A DNA stretch of 64,000 nucleotides. Origin: Mycolicibacterium sp. MU0050. GTDB lineage: Bacteria > Actinomycetota > Actinomycetes > Mycobacteriales > Mycobacteriaceae. Below, one piece after another: positions 8,143 through 17,436 of this stretch. Both the position numbers and the translations under genes were made by a program. The notes below the pieces were generated by a model. That model made no database searches. It was not told the DNA's origin and worked only from the letters and a program-made list of their open reading frames with translations. The stretch is taken from positions 1,798,001-1,862,000 of the forward strand of contig NZ_OY726395.1 in assembly GCF_963378085.1 (NCBI RefSeq), written 5' to 3'. Position 1 is the stretch's first letter, and each line of letters starts with the position of its first letter.

Positions 8143-9636
8143 GTGATCACCCTCGACCGGCTCGTCAACGTGCTCGGCGGGTACGGCGTGGTCTCCCGCC
8201 TGGGTGCGGTGCCGCGGTCGACCGAGTTGCGCAGCGTGGTGCTGCCCGAACCGTCCGAGCCGCGGGTGGCCGGCGACGTGCTGCTGGCCCTGGGTGCCGG
8301 GTCGGTGGCCGAGGGCACCCGGATGGCCCGCGCCGCCGGCGCCACGGCGGTGCTGGTACGCGCCGACGGCACCGCCGACGCCGACGACGTGGCCGTGCTG
8401 CAGGTCGACCCGTCGGTGCCGTGGAGCGAGTTGGCGGCGGTGGTCTACGGCCTGGTGCTGGAGGGCCGCGAAACCGAGTCGGGGCGCGGACCCACCGACC
8501 TGTTCGCGCTGGCCGACACCCTGGCCGACGCCGTCGGCGCGCCGCTGACCATCGAGGACCGGCACGCCAACCTGCTGGCCTATTCGCGCGGGCAGGCCGA
8601 CGCCGACCCGATCCGCACCCAGACCATCCTGCGGCGCCGCGCTCCCGACGCGCTGCGCAGGCTGTTCGTCGAGCGCGGCGTGTATACGCGGCTGATGGCC
8701 GGCGACGAACCGTTCTTCGTGCCCCCCGACGACGCGACCGGGATGCGCGGCCGCATGGTGGTCGCGGTGCGGGTGGGCCGTGAGCTGTTGGGGTCGGTGT
8801 GGGTGAGCAGCCCGAAGACGCTGCGCGGGGGCGCCCGCCGCGCGCTGGCCGACGGCGCGCGCACGGTGGCGCTGCACCTGCTGCGCTCCCGGGCCAGTGC
8901 GGATCTGGAGCGGCAGGTCGAGTCCGAGGCGGTCATCCGGTTGTTGGAGGGCACCCCGGATGCGGCGAGCCTGGCCAGCCGGCTGGGCCTGCCGCCGTCG
9001 TCGCTGCAGGTGATCGCGGTGCGACCGCGCGCCGAGGCCGAGCCGCACACCGTGTTGTTGATGGCGTTCGAGCAGGCCACCGCCGGTTTCGGGTGGTCGC
9101 GGCCGGGCCGCAGCGCGGTCGTGGAGAACGTCGTCTACACCGTCTTGCCGGTCGACTCCGACGAGTCGGCGCGCAACTGGGTGGCCGCGCTGGGGGACGC
9201 GCTGCCGGAATCGTCGACGTTGTGGGCGGGGATCAGCGGCCCGGCCACCTCCGAGGAGCTGGTGGCCGCGCGCCGGGAGGCCGACGAGTGTCTGGCGCTG
9301 CACGAGGCGACCGGCGGGGATCCGCCCAGGTACGACGAGCGCTGGGACGACATCCTGCTGCAGCGGCTGCGCGCGGCCGCGGGTTCGGGGCGCGGGCCCA
9401 CCCGCGGCCCGGTCGCCGAGCTGATTCGTTACGACGACGAGCACGGCACCCCGTTCGTGGCGACCCTGCGGGCCTGGCTGGAGGCTCAGGGCGACGCCGC
9501 GGGCGCGGCCGAGATCCTCGGTGTGCACGAGAACACCGTCCGCAACCGGCTGCGCAAGCTGATCCGGGTGGCCCGGGTGGATCTCAGTGACCCGCGCAAA
9601 CGGATGGCGTTGATGATCGAATTGGCGGCACTCTAG
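8143..9636 (+). CDS. PucR-family transcriptional regulator
   Basis: DNA-binding regulator of 497 residues. It starts with a PucR N-terminal ligand domain (about 1-150), has a GAF-like/GGDEF-like middle (about 165-400), and ends in the PucR C-terminal helix-turn-helix (about 455-490, AAEILGVHENTVRNRLRKL). Family members sense nitrogen compounds or amino acids. It is followed by TGTGG/CCACA palindromes and then a D-amino-acid-dehydrogenase-like gene on the same strand, so it probably controls that gene. Start GTG, with no strong ribosome site visible; a nearby alternative start is possible. Confidence 0.85.
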   Translation: MITLDRLVNVLGGYGVVSRLGAVPRSTELRSVVLPEPSEPRVAGDVLLALGAGSVAEGTRMARAAGATAVLVRADGTADADDVAVLQVDPSVPWSELAAVVYGLVLEGRETESGRGPTDLFALADTLADAVGAPLTIEDRHANLLAYSRGQADADPIRTQTILRRRAPDALRRLFVERGVYTRLMAGDEPFFVPPDDATGMRGRMVVAVRVGRELLGSVWVSSPKTLRGGARRALADGARTVALHLLRSRASADLERQVESEAVIRLLEGTPDAASLASRLGLPPSSLQVIAVRPRAEAEPHTVLLMAFEQATAGFGWSRPGRSAVVENVVYTVLPVDSDESARNWVAALGDALPESSTLWAGISGPATSEELVAARREADECLALHEATGGDPPRYDERWDDILLQRLRAAAGSGRGPTRGPVAELIRYDDEHGTPFVATLRAWLEAQGDAAGAAEILGVHENTVRNRLRKLIRVARVDLSDPRKRMALMIELAAL

Positions 9637-9640
9637 GCGT

Positions 9641-9697
9641 TGTGCTATCCCCACAATTCGCGGGGTCCTCGTTGTGGATGAACCACATGAGCTGTGG
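9641..9697. promoter_or_regulatory. TGTGG-N5-CCACA operator array before the flavoprotein gene
   Basis: TGTGC (9641-9645)-N5-CCACA (9651-9655), then TGTGG (9673-9677)-N5-CCACA (9683-9687)-N5-TGTGG (9693-9697). The half-sites repeat every 10 bp and the two groups are 32 bp (about three helical turns) apart. The array lies between the PucR gene and its presumed target, so it is a good candidate PucR operator. Confidence 0.6.
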
Positions 9698-9744
9698 TCA
9701 TCGCTGACTCATCATGGAGGTAACGACTAGGGGAGGTGAACGCG

Positions 9745-10992
9745 ATGACCGAGCGCATCGACGGCGGGCCACGCTCTGTCGTCGTCGTGGGCGCCGGCAT
9801 CGTCGGGCTCTCCACCGCCTGGTTTCTGCAGGAGCGGGGCATCGAGGTCACCGTCGTCGACCGCGAGGGTGTGGCCGCCGGTGCCTCCTGGGGTAACGCC
9901 GGCTGGATCTCGCCCGCGCTCACGATTCCCCTGAACCAGCCCTCGGTGCTGCGCTACGGCCTGAAGTCGCTGTTGAGCCCGTCGGCGCCGCTGCACATCC
10001 CGCTGCGCGCCAACTTCGGCCTGTGGCGGTTCCTGACCAAGTTCGCGCTCAACTGCCGGCGGTCCCGTACCGAGCACGTGATCAACGCCAACCTGCCGCT
10101 CAACGAGGAGGCCCTGGAGGCCTACGACGTCCTGATCGACAATGGCGTTGACGCGCCGCGCCTCGACGCGGCGATCACCGCGCTGTTCGAGAACGACGCC
10201 CAGGCCGGCGAACTGCGCCGCGAGTTGCAGGACATGCGCGCCGCCGGCCAGCACATCGAGGTCACCGAGTTGTCGGGACCGCAACTGCGCGAGCGGGTTC
10301 CGCTGGCGGCGGCGTCTGCCACCGTCGGGCTGGCCGTCGAGCATCAGCGCTACGTCGACCCGGGGCAGTTCGTGACCGCCTTGGGCCGCGCGGTCACCGA
10401 GCGCGGCGCCCAGATCCGCGAGCTGCGCGTCACCGACATCACGCATTATCGGGGCCAGATCGCGGTGCACGCCTTCGGCGGCGAGATGTTGGTCGCCGAC
10501 GCGGTGGTGCTGGCGACCGGGGCCTGGCTGAACGACCTGACGCATCGTTGGTTGCGCACCGATGTCCGTGCGGGGCGCGGATATTCGTTCACCGTGCCGG
10601 TCGACCGTCCCATTCCCGGTCCGATCTACCTGCCCACCGCGCGGGTCGCGTGCACGCCGTATCAGGACGGCCTGCGGGTGGCCGGCACCATGGAGTTTCG
10701 CGGACCCGACGACCCCCTGGACTCGGCGCGGGTGCGCGCCGTGGCCGCATCGGCCGGTCGCATGCTCGACGGCGTGCGCTGGGATCAGATGCGCGACGTC
10801 TGGGTCGGTCCGCGCCCCGTCACCGCCGACGGGCTTCCGCTGATCGGCCAACTCGACGACGGTGTCTTCGTCGCCGGGGGACACGGAATGTGGGGCCTTG
10901 CGCATGGCCCTGTCACAGGCCGGCTGCTCGCCGAGCAGGTCAGCACCGGCAAACAACCCGACGCGCTGCGGCCCTTCGAGCCGTACCGGTAA
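9745..10992 (+). CDS. D-amino acid dehydrogenase-like FAD oxidoreductase (DadA family)
   Basis: Likely oxidises a D-amino acid or related secondary amine to the keto/imino acid, passing electrons to the respiratory chain. The 415-residue protein opens with an FAD-binding Rossmann motif (VVVVGAGIVGLSTAW, about residues 12-26). It has the DAO-type second half with VLATGAWLNDL and ends in a GHGMWGLAHGPVTGRLLAE FAD-contact segment. The start ATG is preceded by GGGAGG at 9731-9736 with 8-nt spacing, which decides it over the GTG at 9736. Sits behind the PucR gene and a palindromic operator array, consistent with induction by its substrate. Exact substrate unknown. Confidence 0.82.
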   Translation: MTERIDGGPRSVVVVGAGIVGLSTAWFLQERGIEVTVVDREGVAAGASWGNAGWISPALTIPLNQPSVLRYGLKSLLSPSAPLHIPLRANFGLWRFLTKFALNCRRSRTEHVINANLPLNEEALEAYDVLIDNGVDAPRLDAAITALFENDAQAGELRRELQDMRAAGQHIEVTELSGPQLRERVPLAAASATVGLAVEHQRYVDPGQFVTALGRAVTERGAQIRELRVTDITHYRGQIAVHAFGGEMLVADAVVLATGAWLNDLTHRWLRTDVRAGRGYSFTVPVDRPIPGPIYLPTARVACTPYQDGLRVAGTMEFRGPDDPLDSARVRAVAASAGRMLDGVRWDQMRDVWVGPRPVTADGLPLIGQLDDGVFVAGGHGMWGLAHGPVTGRLLAEQVSTGKQPDALRPFEPYR

Positions 10993-11004
10993 GCCTCCAC
11001 CCAC

Positions 11005-11045
11005 GTCGTCAGGGGCGGTGCGGAATGCCACCCGCCCCTGACGAC
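11005..11045 (+). terminator. intergenic hairpin, probable terminator
   Basis: Perfect 14-bp inverted repeat (GTCGTCAGGGGCGG at 11005-11018 and its complement at 11032-11045) around a 13-nt loop, 12 bp after the flavoprotein gene. It has no U-tract, a form common among mycobacterial hairpin terminators. Confidence 0.65.
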
Positions 11046-11074
11046 AGCCTTTCCATCCAAAGGAGTTCACAACC

Positions 11075-11527
11075 ATGACGACCGCACAACGCATCTGGCT
11101 GACCCCCGCCGCGCACGAGAAGTTGCGGGAAGAGCTCGAAACCCTGCAGCGGTGGACCGACGACAACGACGACTCGTCCGACCAGAACGCCGAGGCGGTC
11201 CGTCGCGCCAATCAGGCCCGCATCCAAGAGATCCACGAGATCCTCGGGAACGCCACCGTCGGCGAGGAGCCGCCGAACGACGGCGTCGCCGAGCCCGGCA
11301 TGGTGCTGACCATCCGCTACGAGGGCAGCGACGACACCGAGGAGTTCCTGCTGGGCACCCGCGGTGCCGACTACGGCGGCATCGAGGTCTACTCACCCAG
11401 CTCCCCGCTGGGTGCGGCGATCAACGGTGCCCGCGTGGGCGACGTCCGCAGCTACGAGCTGCCCAACGGCAGCTCGCAGGAGGTCACGCTGCTCAGCGCC
11501 GTGCCCTACGGCCTGCACAGCAGCTAG
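11075..11527 (+). CDS. GreA/GreB-family protein
   Basis: A 150-residue relative of the transcript-cleavage factors GreA/GreB. The N-terminal coiled-coil region (LTPAAHEKLREELETLQRW) is shorter and the two-strand/helix part is highly acidic (TDDNDDSSDQNAEAVRRAN). The C-terminal FKBP-like domain has the family pattern VLTIRYEGSDDTEEFLLG, then SPSSPLGAAINGARVGDV, then a Tyr/Pro-rich end. It lies beside a strong ribosome site (AAAGGAG, 9 nt from the ATG). It is monocistronic between two hairpins. The canonical housekeeping greA is usually about 160 residues with a longer coiled coil, so this is probably a paralogue that modulates RNA polymerase. Confidence 0.75.
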   Translation: MTTAQRIWLTPAAHEKLREELETLQRWTDDNDDSSDQNAEAVRRANQARIQEIHEILGNATVGEEPPNDGVAEPGMVLTIRYEGSDDTEEFLLGTRGADYGGIEVYSPSSPLGAAINGARVGDVRSYELPNGSSQEVTLLSAVPYGLHSS

Positions 11528-11553
11528 CTCGGCGCTCGCGCACAACGCGCCCT

Positions 11554-11585
11554 CTGCCCGCCCGGTGCTCTCGCCGGGCGGGCAG
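11554..11585 (+). terminator. intergenic hairpin terminator
   Basis: Perfect 12-bp stem (CTGCCCGCCCGG at 11554-11565 and its complement at 11574-11585) with an 8-nt loop, 27 bp after the GreA-like stop. No T-run follows. Confidence 0.7.
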
Positions 11586-11642
11586 ATCGCGTCGGCCGTA
11601 ACACGCCCTACCTTCGGCGATGCCAGTCGTCGTCGCGCCCGC

Positions 11643-11648
11643 TACAGT
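11643..11648 (+). promoter_or_regulatory. -10 element of a leaderless promoter (tldD)
   Basis: TACAGT ends 7 nt before the GTG at 11656, so the transcript would begin at or next to the start codon. This agrees with the tldD length of the M. tuberculosis orthologue. Confidence 0.55.
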
Positions 11649-11655
11649 GCCAATC

Positions 11656-13176
11656 GTGACGGCCCGCCGTGAAGTCGACGCTGATTTCCTTGCCCTGCCG
11701 CGCCACGAGTTGGCGGCGGCGGCGTTGGAGGCCGCCGTGGCCGCCGGCGCCAGCTACGCCGATCTGCGCATCCACCGCATCGCCAACGACGTGGTGCACA
11801 TGCGTGACGGTGAACTCGAGACCGCCGTGGAGTCCCGCGAGATCGGCTTGGCCGTGCGCGTGATCGTCGACGGCACTTGGGGCTTTGCCTCCAACGCCGA
11901 GCTCTCTGTGCAGGTGGCAGCGGACACCGCCCGGCGGGCGGTGTACGTCGCGAGGACGCTGGGCCCGTTGAACACCGAGCGCATCGAACTGGCCGACGAG
12001 CCGGTGTACCGCGACGCGCACTGGGTGTCGAGCTACCGGGTCGACCCGTTCACGGTGCCGACCGCGGAGAAGATCGAGCTGCTCGGCGAGTATTCCGGGC
12101 GCCTGCTGGCCGCCGACGGCGTGGACCACGTGTCCGCGGGGCTGAACTGCGCCAAGGAGCAGACCTTCTACGCCGACTCCTTCGGGTCGTCGATCACCCA
12201 GCAGCGGGTGCGGCTGCAGCCGCTGCTCAACGCGGTGGCCGTCGACGCCGCCTCGGGCACCTTCGAATCCATGCGCACCCTGGCGCCGCCGATGGGGCGC
12301 GGTTGGGAGGCGGTGCGCGACGACGAGGTGTGGGACTGGAGCGGTGAATTGGCGCAGCTGCCGGAGCTGCTGGCCGAGAAGACCAAGGCCCCCAGCGTCA
12401 CGGCCGGCCCGACGGATCTGGTGATCGATCCGACCAACCTGTGGCTGACCATTCACGAATCCATCGGGCACGCCACCGAATACGACCGCGCCATCGGTTA
12501 CGAGGCCGCCTACGCCGGCACGTCGTTCGCGACCCCGGAGAAGCGGGGCATCCTGCAGTACGGGTCGCCGGTGATGAACGTGACCGCCGACCGGACCGTC
12601 CAACACGGTTTGGCCACAGTCGGATACGACGACGAGGGGGTGCAGGCCCAGAGTTGGGACCTGATCCGCGACGGCATCTTCGTCGGCTACCAACTCGACC
12701 GGGTGTTCGCTCCGCGGATGGGTGAGCAGCGCTCCAACGGCTGCTCGTATGCCGATTCGCCGCACCACGTGCCGATCCAGCGGATGGCCAACGTCAGCCT
12801 GCAGCCCGCCGATCAGGACATCACCACCGCCGAACTGATCTCACGCGTGCAGGACGGCATCTACATCGTCGGCGACAAGTCGTGGTCGATCGACATGCAG
12901 CGGTACAACTTCCAGTTCACCGGGCAGCGGTTCTACCGGATCCGCGACGGGCAACTCGACGGTCAGCTACGCGATGTCGCCTATCAGGCGACCACCACCG
13001 AGTTCTGGAATTCGATGGAGGCCGTCGGCGGTCCGTCGACGTGGCAGCTGGGCGGGGCGTTCAACTGCGGCAAGGCCCAGCCCGGGCAGGTGGCCGCGGT
13101 CAGCCACGGCTGCCCGTCGGCGTTGTTCCGAAAAGTCAACGTGCTCAACACCCGCGCCGAAGGAGGCCACTCGTGA
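11656..13176 (+). CDS. tldD: TldD-family metalloprotease subunit
   Basis: With PmbA (TldE) it forms a heteromeric zinc metalloprotease; in E. coli the pair trims microcin B17 and the antitoxin CcdA. The 506-residue product has the zinc motif HESIGH (about residues 267-271) and the conserved GCSYADSPHHVPIQRMANVS block. I choose GTG 11656 over the ATG at 11620 because a TACAGT -10 element lies just upstream (leaderless) and the resulting length equals Rv2315c within one residue. It overlaps the next gene by GTGA. No microcin-like precursor is visible nearby. Confidence 0.9.
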   Translation: MTARREVDADFLALPRHELAAAALEAAVAAGASYADLRIHRIANDVVHMRDGELETAVESREIGLAVRVIVDGTWGFASNAELSVQVAADTARRAVYVARTLGPLNTERIELADEPVYRDAHWVSSYRVDPFTVPTAEKIELLGEYSGRLLAADGVDHVSAGLNCAKEQTFYADSFGSSITQQRVRLQPLLNAVAVDAASGTFESMRTLAPPMGRGWEAVRDDEVWDWSGELAQLPELLAEKTKAPSVTAGPTDLVIDPTNLWLTIHESIGHATEYDRAIGYEAAYAGTSFATPEKRGILQYGSPVMNVTADRTVQHGLATVGYDDEGVQAQSWDLIRDGIFVGYQLDRVFAPRMGEQRSNGCSYADSPHHVPIQRMANVSLQPADQDITTAELISRVQDGIYIVGDKSWSIDMQRYNFQFTGQRFYRIRDGQLDGQLRDVAYQATTTEFWNSMEAVGGPSTWQLGGAFNCGKAQPGQVAAVSHGCPSALFRKVNVLNTRAEGGHS

Positions 13177-14546
13177 TCCCGGCACAGCAGGTCGTGGACA
13201 TGGTGTTGGCCGAGGCTGCCCGGCTCGGTGGGGTCGACGAGACCATCGTGATGGTGCGCGACACCGCCGACGCGTCACTGCGCTGGGCGGGCAACTCGAT
13301 GACCACCAACGGTGAATCGGTGCAACGCAGCACCATCGTGATCTCGGTGGTCCGCTCGGGTGAGGCCGCCAAGGTCGGTTCACTGAGCAGCACCGACGTT
13401 GAGCCCGCCGCGATTCCCGCGCTGGTGGCCGCGTCCCAGAACGCGGCGCGTTCGGCGCCGGATGCCCGCGACGCCATGCCGCTGCTGACCGGCACCGGCG
13501 CTCCCGACGACTGGGATCAGGCGCCCGCGGCGACAGGCGCCGACGCCTTCGGTGGGGTCGCCGGCGCGCTCAGCCGGGCCTTCGAGGGTTCGGACAAGCT
13601 GTACGGCTTCGCCCATCACGTCGTCGAAACCACTTATCTGGCAACCTCTACCGGTGTGCGGCGGCGGTTCGTCCAGCCGACGGGGTCAGTGGAGATCAAC
13701 GCCAAACGCGGCGAGGCCAGCGCGTGGGCGGGAACCAGCACGCCGTGGTTCGTCGAGGTCCCGGTCGACGCGATGCTCGAGGAACTGTCGATGCGGCTCG
13801 GCTGGGCCCAGCGGACGGTCGAACTGCCGGCCGGTCGGTACGAGACGCTGATGCCGCCGTCGACGGTCGCCGACATGATGATCTATCTGGGGTGGACGAT
13901 GGAGGGTCGCGGCGCCCAGGAGGGCCACACCGCCCTGTCGGCGCCCGGCGGCGGCACCCGGGTGGGGGAGAAGCTCACCGATCTGGGGCTGACGCTGTAC
14001 TCCGACCCGTTTGCGCCCGGCCTGGAGTGCACCCCGTTCGTGTCGGTGGGCGGTTCCTCGGAGACCATGTCGGTCTTCGACAACGGCATGGACCTCGAAC
14101 GGGTGGACTGGATCCGCGACGGCGTGATCAACGCGCTGGCCTACCCGCGGGCCGCGGCCGCCGAGTTCGACGTCCCGGTGGCGGTGCCCTGCTCGAATCT
14201 GCTGATGACCGGCGGCACAGCCGAATTGGCCGACATGGTGGCCGCCACCGAGCGCGGTCTGCTGCTGACCACGTTGTGGTACATCCGCGAGGTGGACCCG
14301 ACGACGCTGTTGTTGACCGGGCTCACCCGCGACGGCGTCTATCTGGTCGAGGACGGCGAGGTGACCGCGGCGGTGAACAACTTCCGGTTCAACGAGAGCC
14401 CGCTGGACCTGCTGCGGCGGGCCACGCAGGCCGGCATCGCGGAGGTGACGTTGCCGCGGGAGTGGGGCGACTGGGCCACCCGGGCGCGGATGCCCTCGCT
14501 GCGGATCCCCGACTTCCACATGTCGTCGGTGAGCCAGGCCCAGTAG
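13173..14546 (+). CDS. pmbA: PmbA/TldE-family metalloprotease subunit
   Basis: Partner of TldD; this subunit normally has no zinc motif, and none is seen. The product is 457 residues, the same as Rv2314c. The start is a GTG that overlaps the tldD stop, with AGGAGG 6 nt upstream. Conserved features include the [17 protein letters not shown] strand near the N-terminus and the C-terminal [20 protein letters not shown] block. In-frame sequence upstream is only the shadow of tldD. Together the two genes form a two-gene operon. Confidence 0.9.
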   Translation: MIPAQQVVDMVLAEAARLGGVDETIVMVRDTADASLRWAGNSMTTNGESVQRSTIVISVVRSGEAAKVGSLSSTDVEPAAIPALVAASQNAARSAPDARDAMPLLTGTGAPDDWDQAPAATGADAFGGVAGALSRAFEGSDKLYGFAHHVVETTYLATSTGVRRRFVQPTGSVEINAKRGEASAWAGTSTPWFVEVPVDAMLEELSMRLGWAQRTVELPAGRYETLMPPSTVADMMIYLGWTMEGRGAQEGHTALSAPGGGTRVGEKLTDLGLTLYSDPFAPGLECTPFVSVGGSSETMSVFDNGMDLERVDWIRDGVINALAYPRAAAAEFDVPVAVPCSNLLMTGGTAELADMVAATERGLLLTTLWYIREVDPTTLLLTGLTRDGVYLVEDGEVTAAVNNFRFNESPLDLLRRATQAGIAEVTLPREWGDWATRARMPSLRIPDFHMSSVSQAQ

Positions 14547-14578
14547 CGGGCCGGCGTGCAGTCCTGCTAGTTGGCCTA

Positions 14579-14584
14579 TACGGT
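14579..14584 (+). promoter_or_regulatory. -10 element of a leaderless promoter
   Basis: TACGGT followed by 7 nt and the ATG at 14592; the same spacing as at tldD. It decides the start of the phosphodiesterase. Confidence 0.5.
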
Positions 14585-14591
14585 GGTCGGT

Positions 14592-15491
14592 ATGGGCGAG
14601 GTGCGTGAAGCCGAGCATGGCCGTCCCACTCATCGACTGGTGCACCTGAGCGATACGCACATGGTCGGGATGGGGCGGTTGTACGGACAACTCGACGCGG
14701 AGGCTCGGCTCCAACAGATCCTGGACGGCCTACTGGCCTCGAAGACTCGCGTCGATGCGCTGATCTTCACCGGGGATCTCGCCGACCGCGGTGAACCCCA
14801 GGCGTACACCCGGTTACAGGAGATGGTCGCCCCGGTGGCCACTACGCTTGGGGCGCAGGTGATCTGGGTCATGGGCAACCATGATGACCGGGCGAGTTTC
14901 CGTGCGGAGTTCCTGCCGGCGGCGCCGGGGATCGGTGCGGTCGACTACGTCTACGACCTCGGCGGGCTGCGGGTGATCACCCTGGACACCACCGTGCCGG
15001 GGCACCACCACGGCGAGATCGACGATCAGCAACTGCAGTGGTTGGCCACCCAGTTGGCGACGCCGGCTCCGCACGGCACCATCCTGGCGATGCACCATCC
15101 CCCGGTGCCGTGCATCCAGGATCTGGCGGTGCTGGTCGAACTGCGCGAACAGGCCCGGTTGGCGTCGGTGCTGCGGGGGAGCGACGTGCGGGCGATCCTG
15201 GCTGGGCACCTGCACTTTTCGACGACGGCCACCTTCGCGGGCATCCCGGTGTCGGTCGTGTCGGCCACCTGCTACACCCAGGACCTCACTACGCCCGAGG
15301 GCTCGCAGCGCGGACGCGACGGCGCCCAGGCGAGCAACCTCGTCCACGTCTACCCGGACACGATCGTGCATTCGGTGGTGCCCATCGGTGCCTACCCGAC
15401 GGTGGGGGAGGCGGTGTCGGCCGACGAGACCGCGCGCCGGCTGGAGGAGGCCGGGATCCGGATTCCCGGCGCTCAACTCCTACGGACGTAA
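14592..15491 (+). CDS. cyclic-nucleotide phosphodiesterase, Rv0805/CpdA type
   Basis: Class III metallophosphoesterase that hydrolyses 3',5'-cAMP (and related 2',3'-cyclic nucleotides) in the cytosol or at the envelope. The 299-residue protein keeps the dinuclear metal ligands: D21 and H23 in SDTH, D62 in TGDLAD, N96 and H97 in GNHD, the AMHHPP histidine, and GHLHFS. Long stretches match Rv0805 (DGTILA-type HHPP segment, [32 protein letters not shown]). The C-terminal tail of Rv0805 is shorter here. It converges on cpsY, the same neighbour as in M. tuberculosis. Confidence 0.9.
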   Translation: MGEVREAEHGRPTHRLVHLSDTHMVGMGRLYGQLDAEARLQQILDGLLASKTRVDALIFTGDLADRGEPQAYTRLQEMVAPVATTLGAQVIWVMGNHDDRASFRAEFLPAAPGIGAVDYVYDLGGLRVITLDTTVPGHHHGEIDDQQLQWLATQLATPAPHGTILAMHHPPVPCIQDLAVLVELREQARLASVLRGSDVRAILAGHLHFSTTATFAGIPVSVVSATCYTQDLTTPEGSQRGRDGAQASNLVHVYPDTIVHSVVPIGAYPTVGEAVSADETARRLEEAGIRIPGAQLLRT

Positions 15492-15501
15492 CGCGGTGCG
15501 G

Positions 15502-17124
15502 CTAGCCGACATCGGGGTCGGGGACCTCCCACGGCGCCGGCAGCGGGAAGTAGGACCGCAGGAACTTCCGCATGGCCTTGGCCCGCTTGCGCGGTGAGAT
15601 CTCTTCATCGGCGTCGTCGTTGAGGCAGAAGAAGTCGACCGAGCGTTCTTTCAACAGCGTCTTCAGTTCCCGCAGACCGGCTTTGGTGGTGCTGTCGACG
15701 TAGCGGGCCCGCGCGTTGTGTTGCACCACGGCTTTGCCGTTGAGCAGCGCGTAATAGTGATACAGGGAATTGGTCACCGAGATGTTGTCCCGGGCTCGGA
15801 AGGGGCTGGCGGCGGTGGCCGCGAACTCGTCGGGGAATGCCCGTTCGATCTCGGCCATCACCGACTTGCGCAGCGGGGTCGGGGCGTGCGCCAAGTGTCG
15901 GGTGATCAGTGCGCCGTAGCGGTCTTGGAGCAGAAGCCGGTTGACGCGCGCGGAGTTCTCGAAGCCGCTGCGGTGAGGCTCCGGCGTCCCGAGGCCGATG
16001 CGGGTGTCGTCTTCGATGAACTTGGTGATGCCGCCGGGGGAGAAGAACATCTCCGGACCCACCGGCTGCCCGAAGAACATGTCGTCGTTGGCGTAGATGA
16101 AGTGTTCGGACAGGCCGGGGATGCGGTGCAACTGGGATTCGACGGCCTGCGAGTTGAAGGTGGGCAGGACGGCGGGATCGGCGAAGAATTCCTCGCTGCG
16201 CACGAACCGCACCCGCGGGTCGTCGGCCAGCCAGGACGGGCGGGCGCAATCGGTGGCGACGTAGATCTGCCGGACCCACGGCGCGTACATGTGCACCGAC
16301 CGCAGCGCGTACCGCAGTTCGTCGACCTGGCGGAACCTGGCTGCGGAGGCGTCCCCGGCGCCGAGCACGTGGCCCGACAGCGCTGCGGCGCGTTGCCGTT
16401 GCCACTGCTCGTCGGCGCCGTCGACCCAGGAGAAGACCAGGTCGATCTCGAAGGTGACGTCGCCGACGTGGGGGTCGAACATGTGCCGCAGCGTCGGCCA
16501 GGCGTGGCCGTAGCGGTGCACCGTGGTGCGCGCGGCCTCGCGCGCGGGAATGACGCTGCGCGTGAGCGCATTCGGGACCGGCACCTCGATGGTGTCGTCG
16601 GTGTACGACCACAGCTGGATCTGCACTCCGATCTCCTGCTCGCGGCGCAGGCCCTTGTTGGGCTGGGTTCGCGGCCGAGCGAGCTGAAGAATGCGGGTGT
16701 CGGGGGTCACGTCGAACACGGTGTCGCCGGGGACCGGTTCGTGCGGCCCCGCGGTGTCGAGGGCCGTGCAGAGGACGGGCTGGCGGGTCTGGGTCAAGGC
16801 CGCCGCGAAGGCGTGCCGATCCGCGCGGTCGATGGCGATCACCGGTCGCCGGTCGTTGCCTCGGACGAGGAGGTAGTCGAGGCGTGCTTCGGTGAGGACG
16901 GCGCGGACGAACAGCAGGTCCTCCACCATCGCTTCGTGGGGGGTCGCCACGGGGTTCGGCAGGAGATGCCTGACGCGCGGGCGGAGCCTCTTCGCCGTCT
17001 TGCTTCGCCGGGACAGTGGGGTCGGTCGCTGGTGCTGGATCGACGTGGGCGGCGCGGTCTCCGCGGGGCGCGTTCCCGTGGGCAGCAGGGTGGTGCTGGG
17101 GTGAGCGGTCTCTGTGTAGTTCAT
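15502..17124 (-). CDS. cpsY: stealth-family sugar-phosphate transferase CpsY
   Basis: Stealth proteins transfer hexose-1-phosphate units during capsule or exopolysaccharide assembly. This 540-residue protein shows all four conserved regions: CR1 IDLVFSWVDGADEQW (about 225-240), CR2 with RFRQVDELRYALRSVHMYAPW and IYVATD, CR3 HFIYANDDMFFGQPV plus FSPGG, and CR4 VDFFCLNDDAD near the C-terminus. The first 200 residues are a variable N-terminal domain. M. tuberculosis CpsY (Rv0806c) has nearly the same length and the same convergent phosphodiesterase neighbour. The old label UDP-glucose epimerase for CpsY is not supported by these motifs. Confidence 0.87.
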   Translation of the reverse strand: MNYTETAHPSTTLLPTGTRPAETAPPTSIQHQRPTPLSRRSKTAKRLRPRVRHLLPNPVATPHEAMVEDLLFVRAVLTEARLDYLLVRGNDRRPVIAIDRADRHAFAAALTQTRQPVLCTALDTAGPHEPVPGDTVFDVTPDTRILQLARPRTQPNKGLRREQEIGVQIQLWSYTDDTIEVPVPNALTRSVIPAREAARTTVHRYGHAWPTLRHMFDPHVGDVTFEIDLVFSWVDGADEQWQRQRAAALSGHVLGAGDASAARFRQVDELRYALRSVHMYAPWVRQIYVATDCARPSWLADDPRVRFVRSEEFFADPAVLPTFNSQAVESQLHRIPGLSEHFIYANDDMFFGQPVGPEMFFSPGGITKFIEDDTRIGLGTPEPHRSGFENSARVNRLLLQDRYGALITRHLAHAPTPLRKSVMAEIERAFPDEFAATAASPFRARDNISVTNSLYHYYALLNGKAVVQHNARARYVDSTTKAGLRELKTLLKERSVDFFCLNDDADEEISPRKRAKAMRKFLRSYFPLPAPWEVPDPDVG

Positions 17125-17304
17125 CGGGGTGGTGTCTGAATCGAGGATTTGGGCACTCTCCAGTCGTCAGGGGTCAGGGAATGCCGCCATTGTACCCGCT
17201 GACCTGCGGGAATATCCCGACGTCCTAAGGGGGTACGTTGTTCAGCCGGTTCCGGTGCCGCCCTGCCCGCGGGGCTCATCTTGTGAGGTGAAGCAGTTGC
17301 GATA

Positions 17305-17393
17305 GCCCACCTCACAGCGACAAACGAGCGACACGCGGTTGTAGATCGTCGGCTCGGCCCATCATCTCGGGAGGTTGTCGCTGTGAGGCGGGC
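17305..17393. repeat. dispersed palindromic repeat, GCCCACCTC family, copy 1
   Basis: An 89-bp element whose ends form an 18-of-19 inverted repeat (GCCCACCTCACAGCGACAA and its near-complement). A nested 8-bp inverted repeat GTGAGGTG/CACCTCAC begins at 17283. It is the main feature of the 312-bp gap between cpsY and the acyltransferase gene (17125-17436), just downstream of the latter's stop, so it may act as a terminator or mRNA-end structure. A second copy lies at 45936-46012. I see no gene in the gap. Confidence 0.75.
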
Positions 17394-17436
17394 CACGCGA
17401 CTATTGACCGGAGCGCCGGGGCAGATGTGCCAGCGG

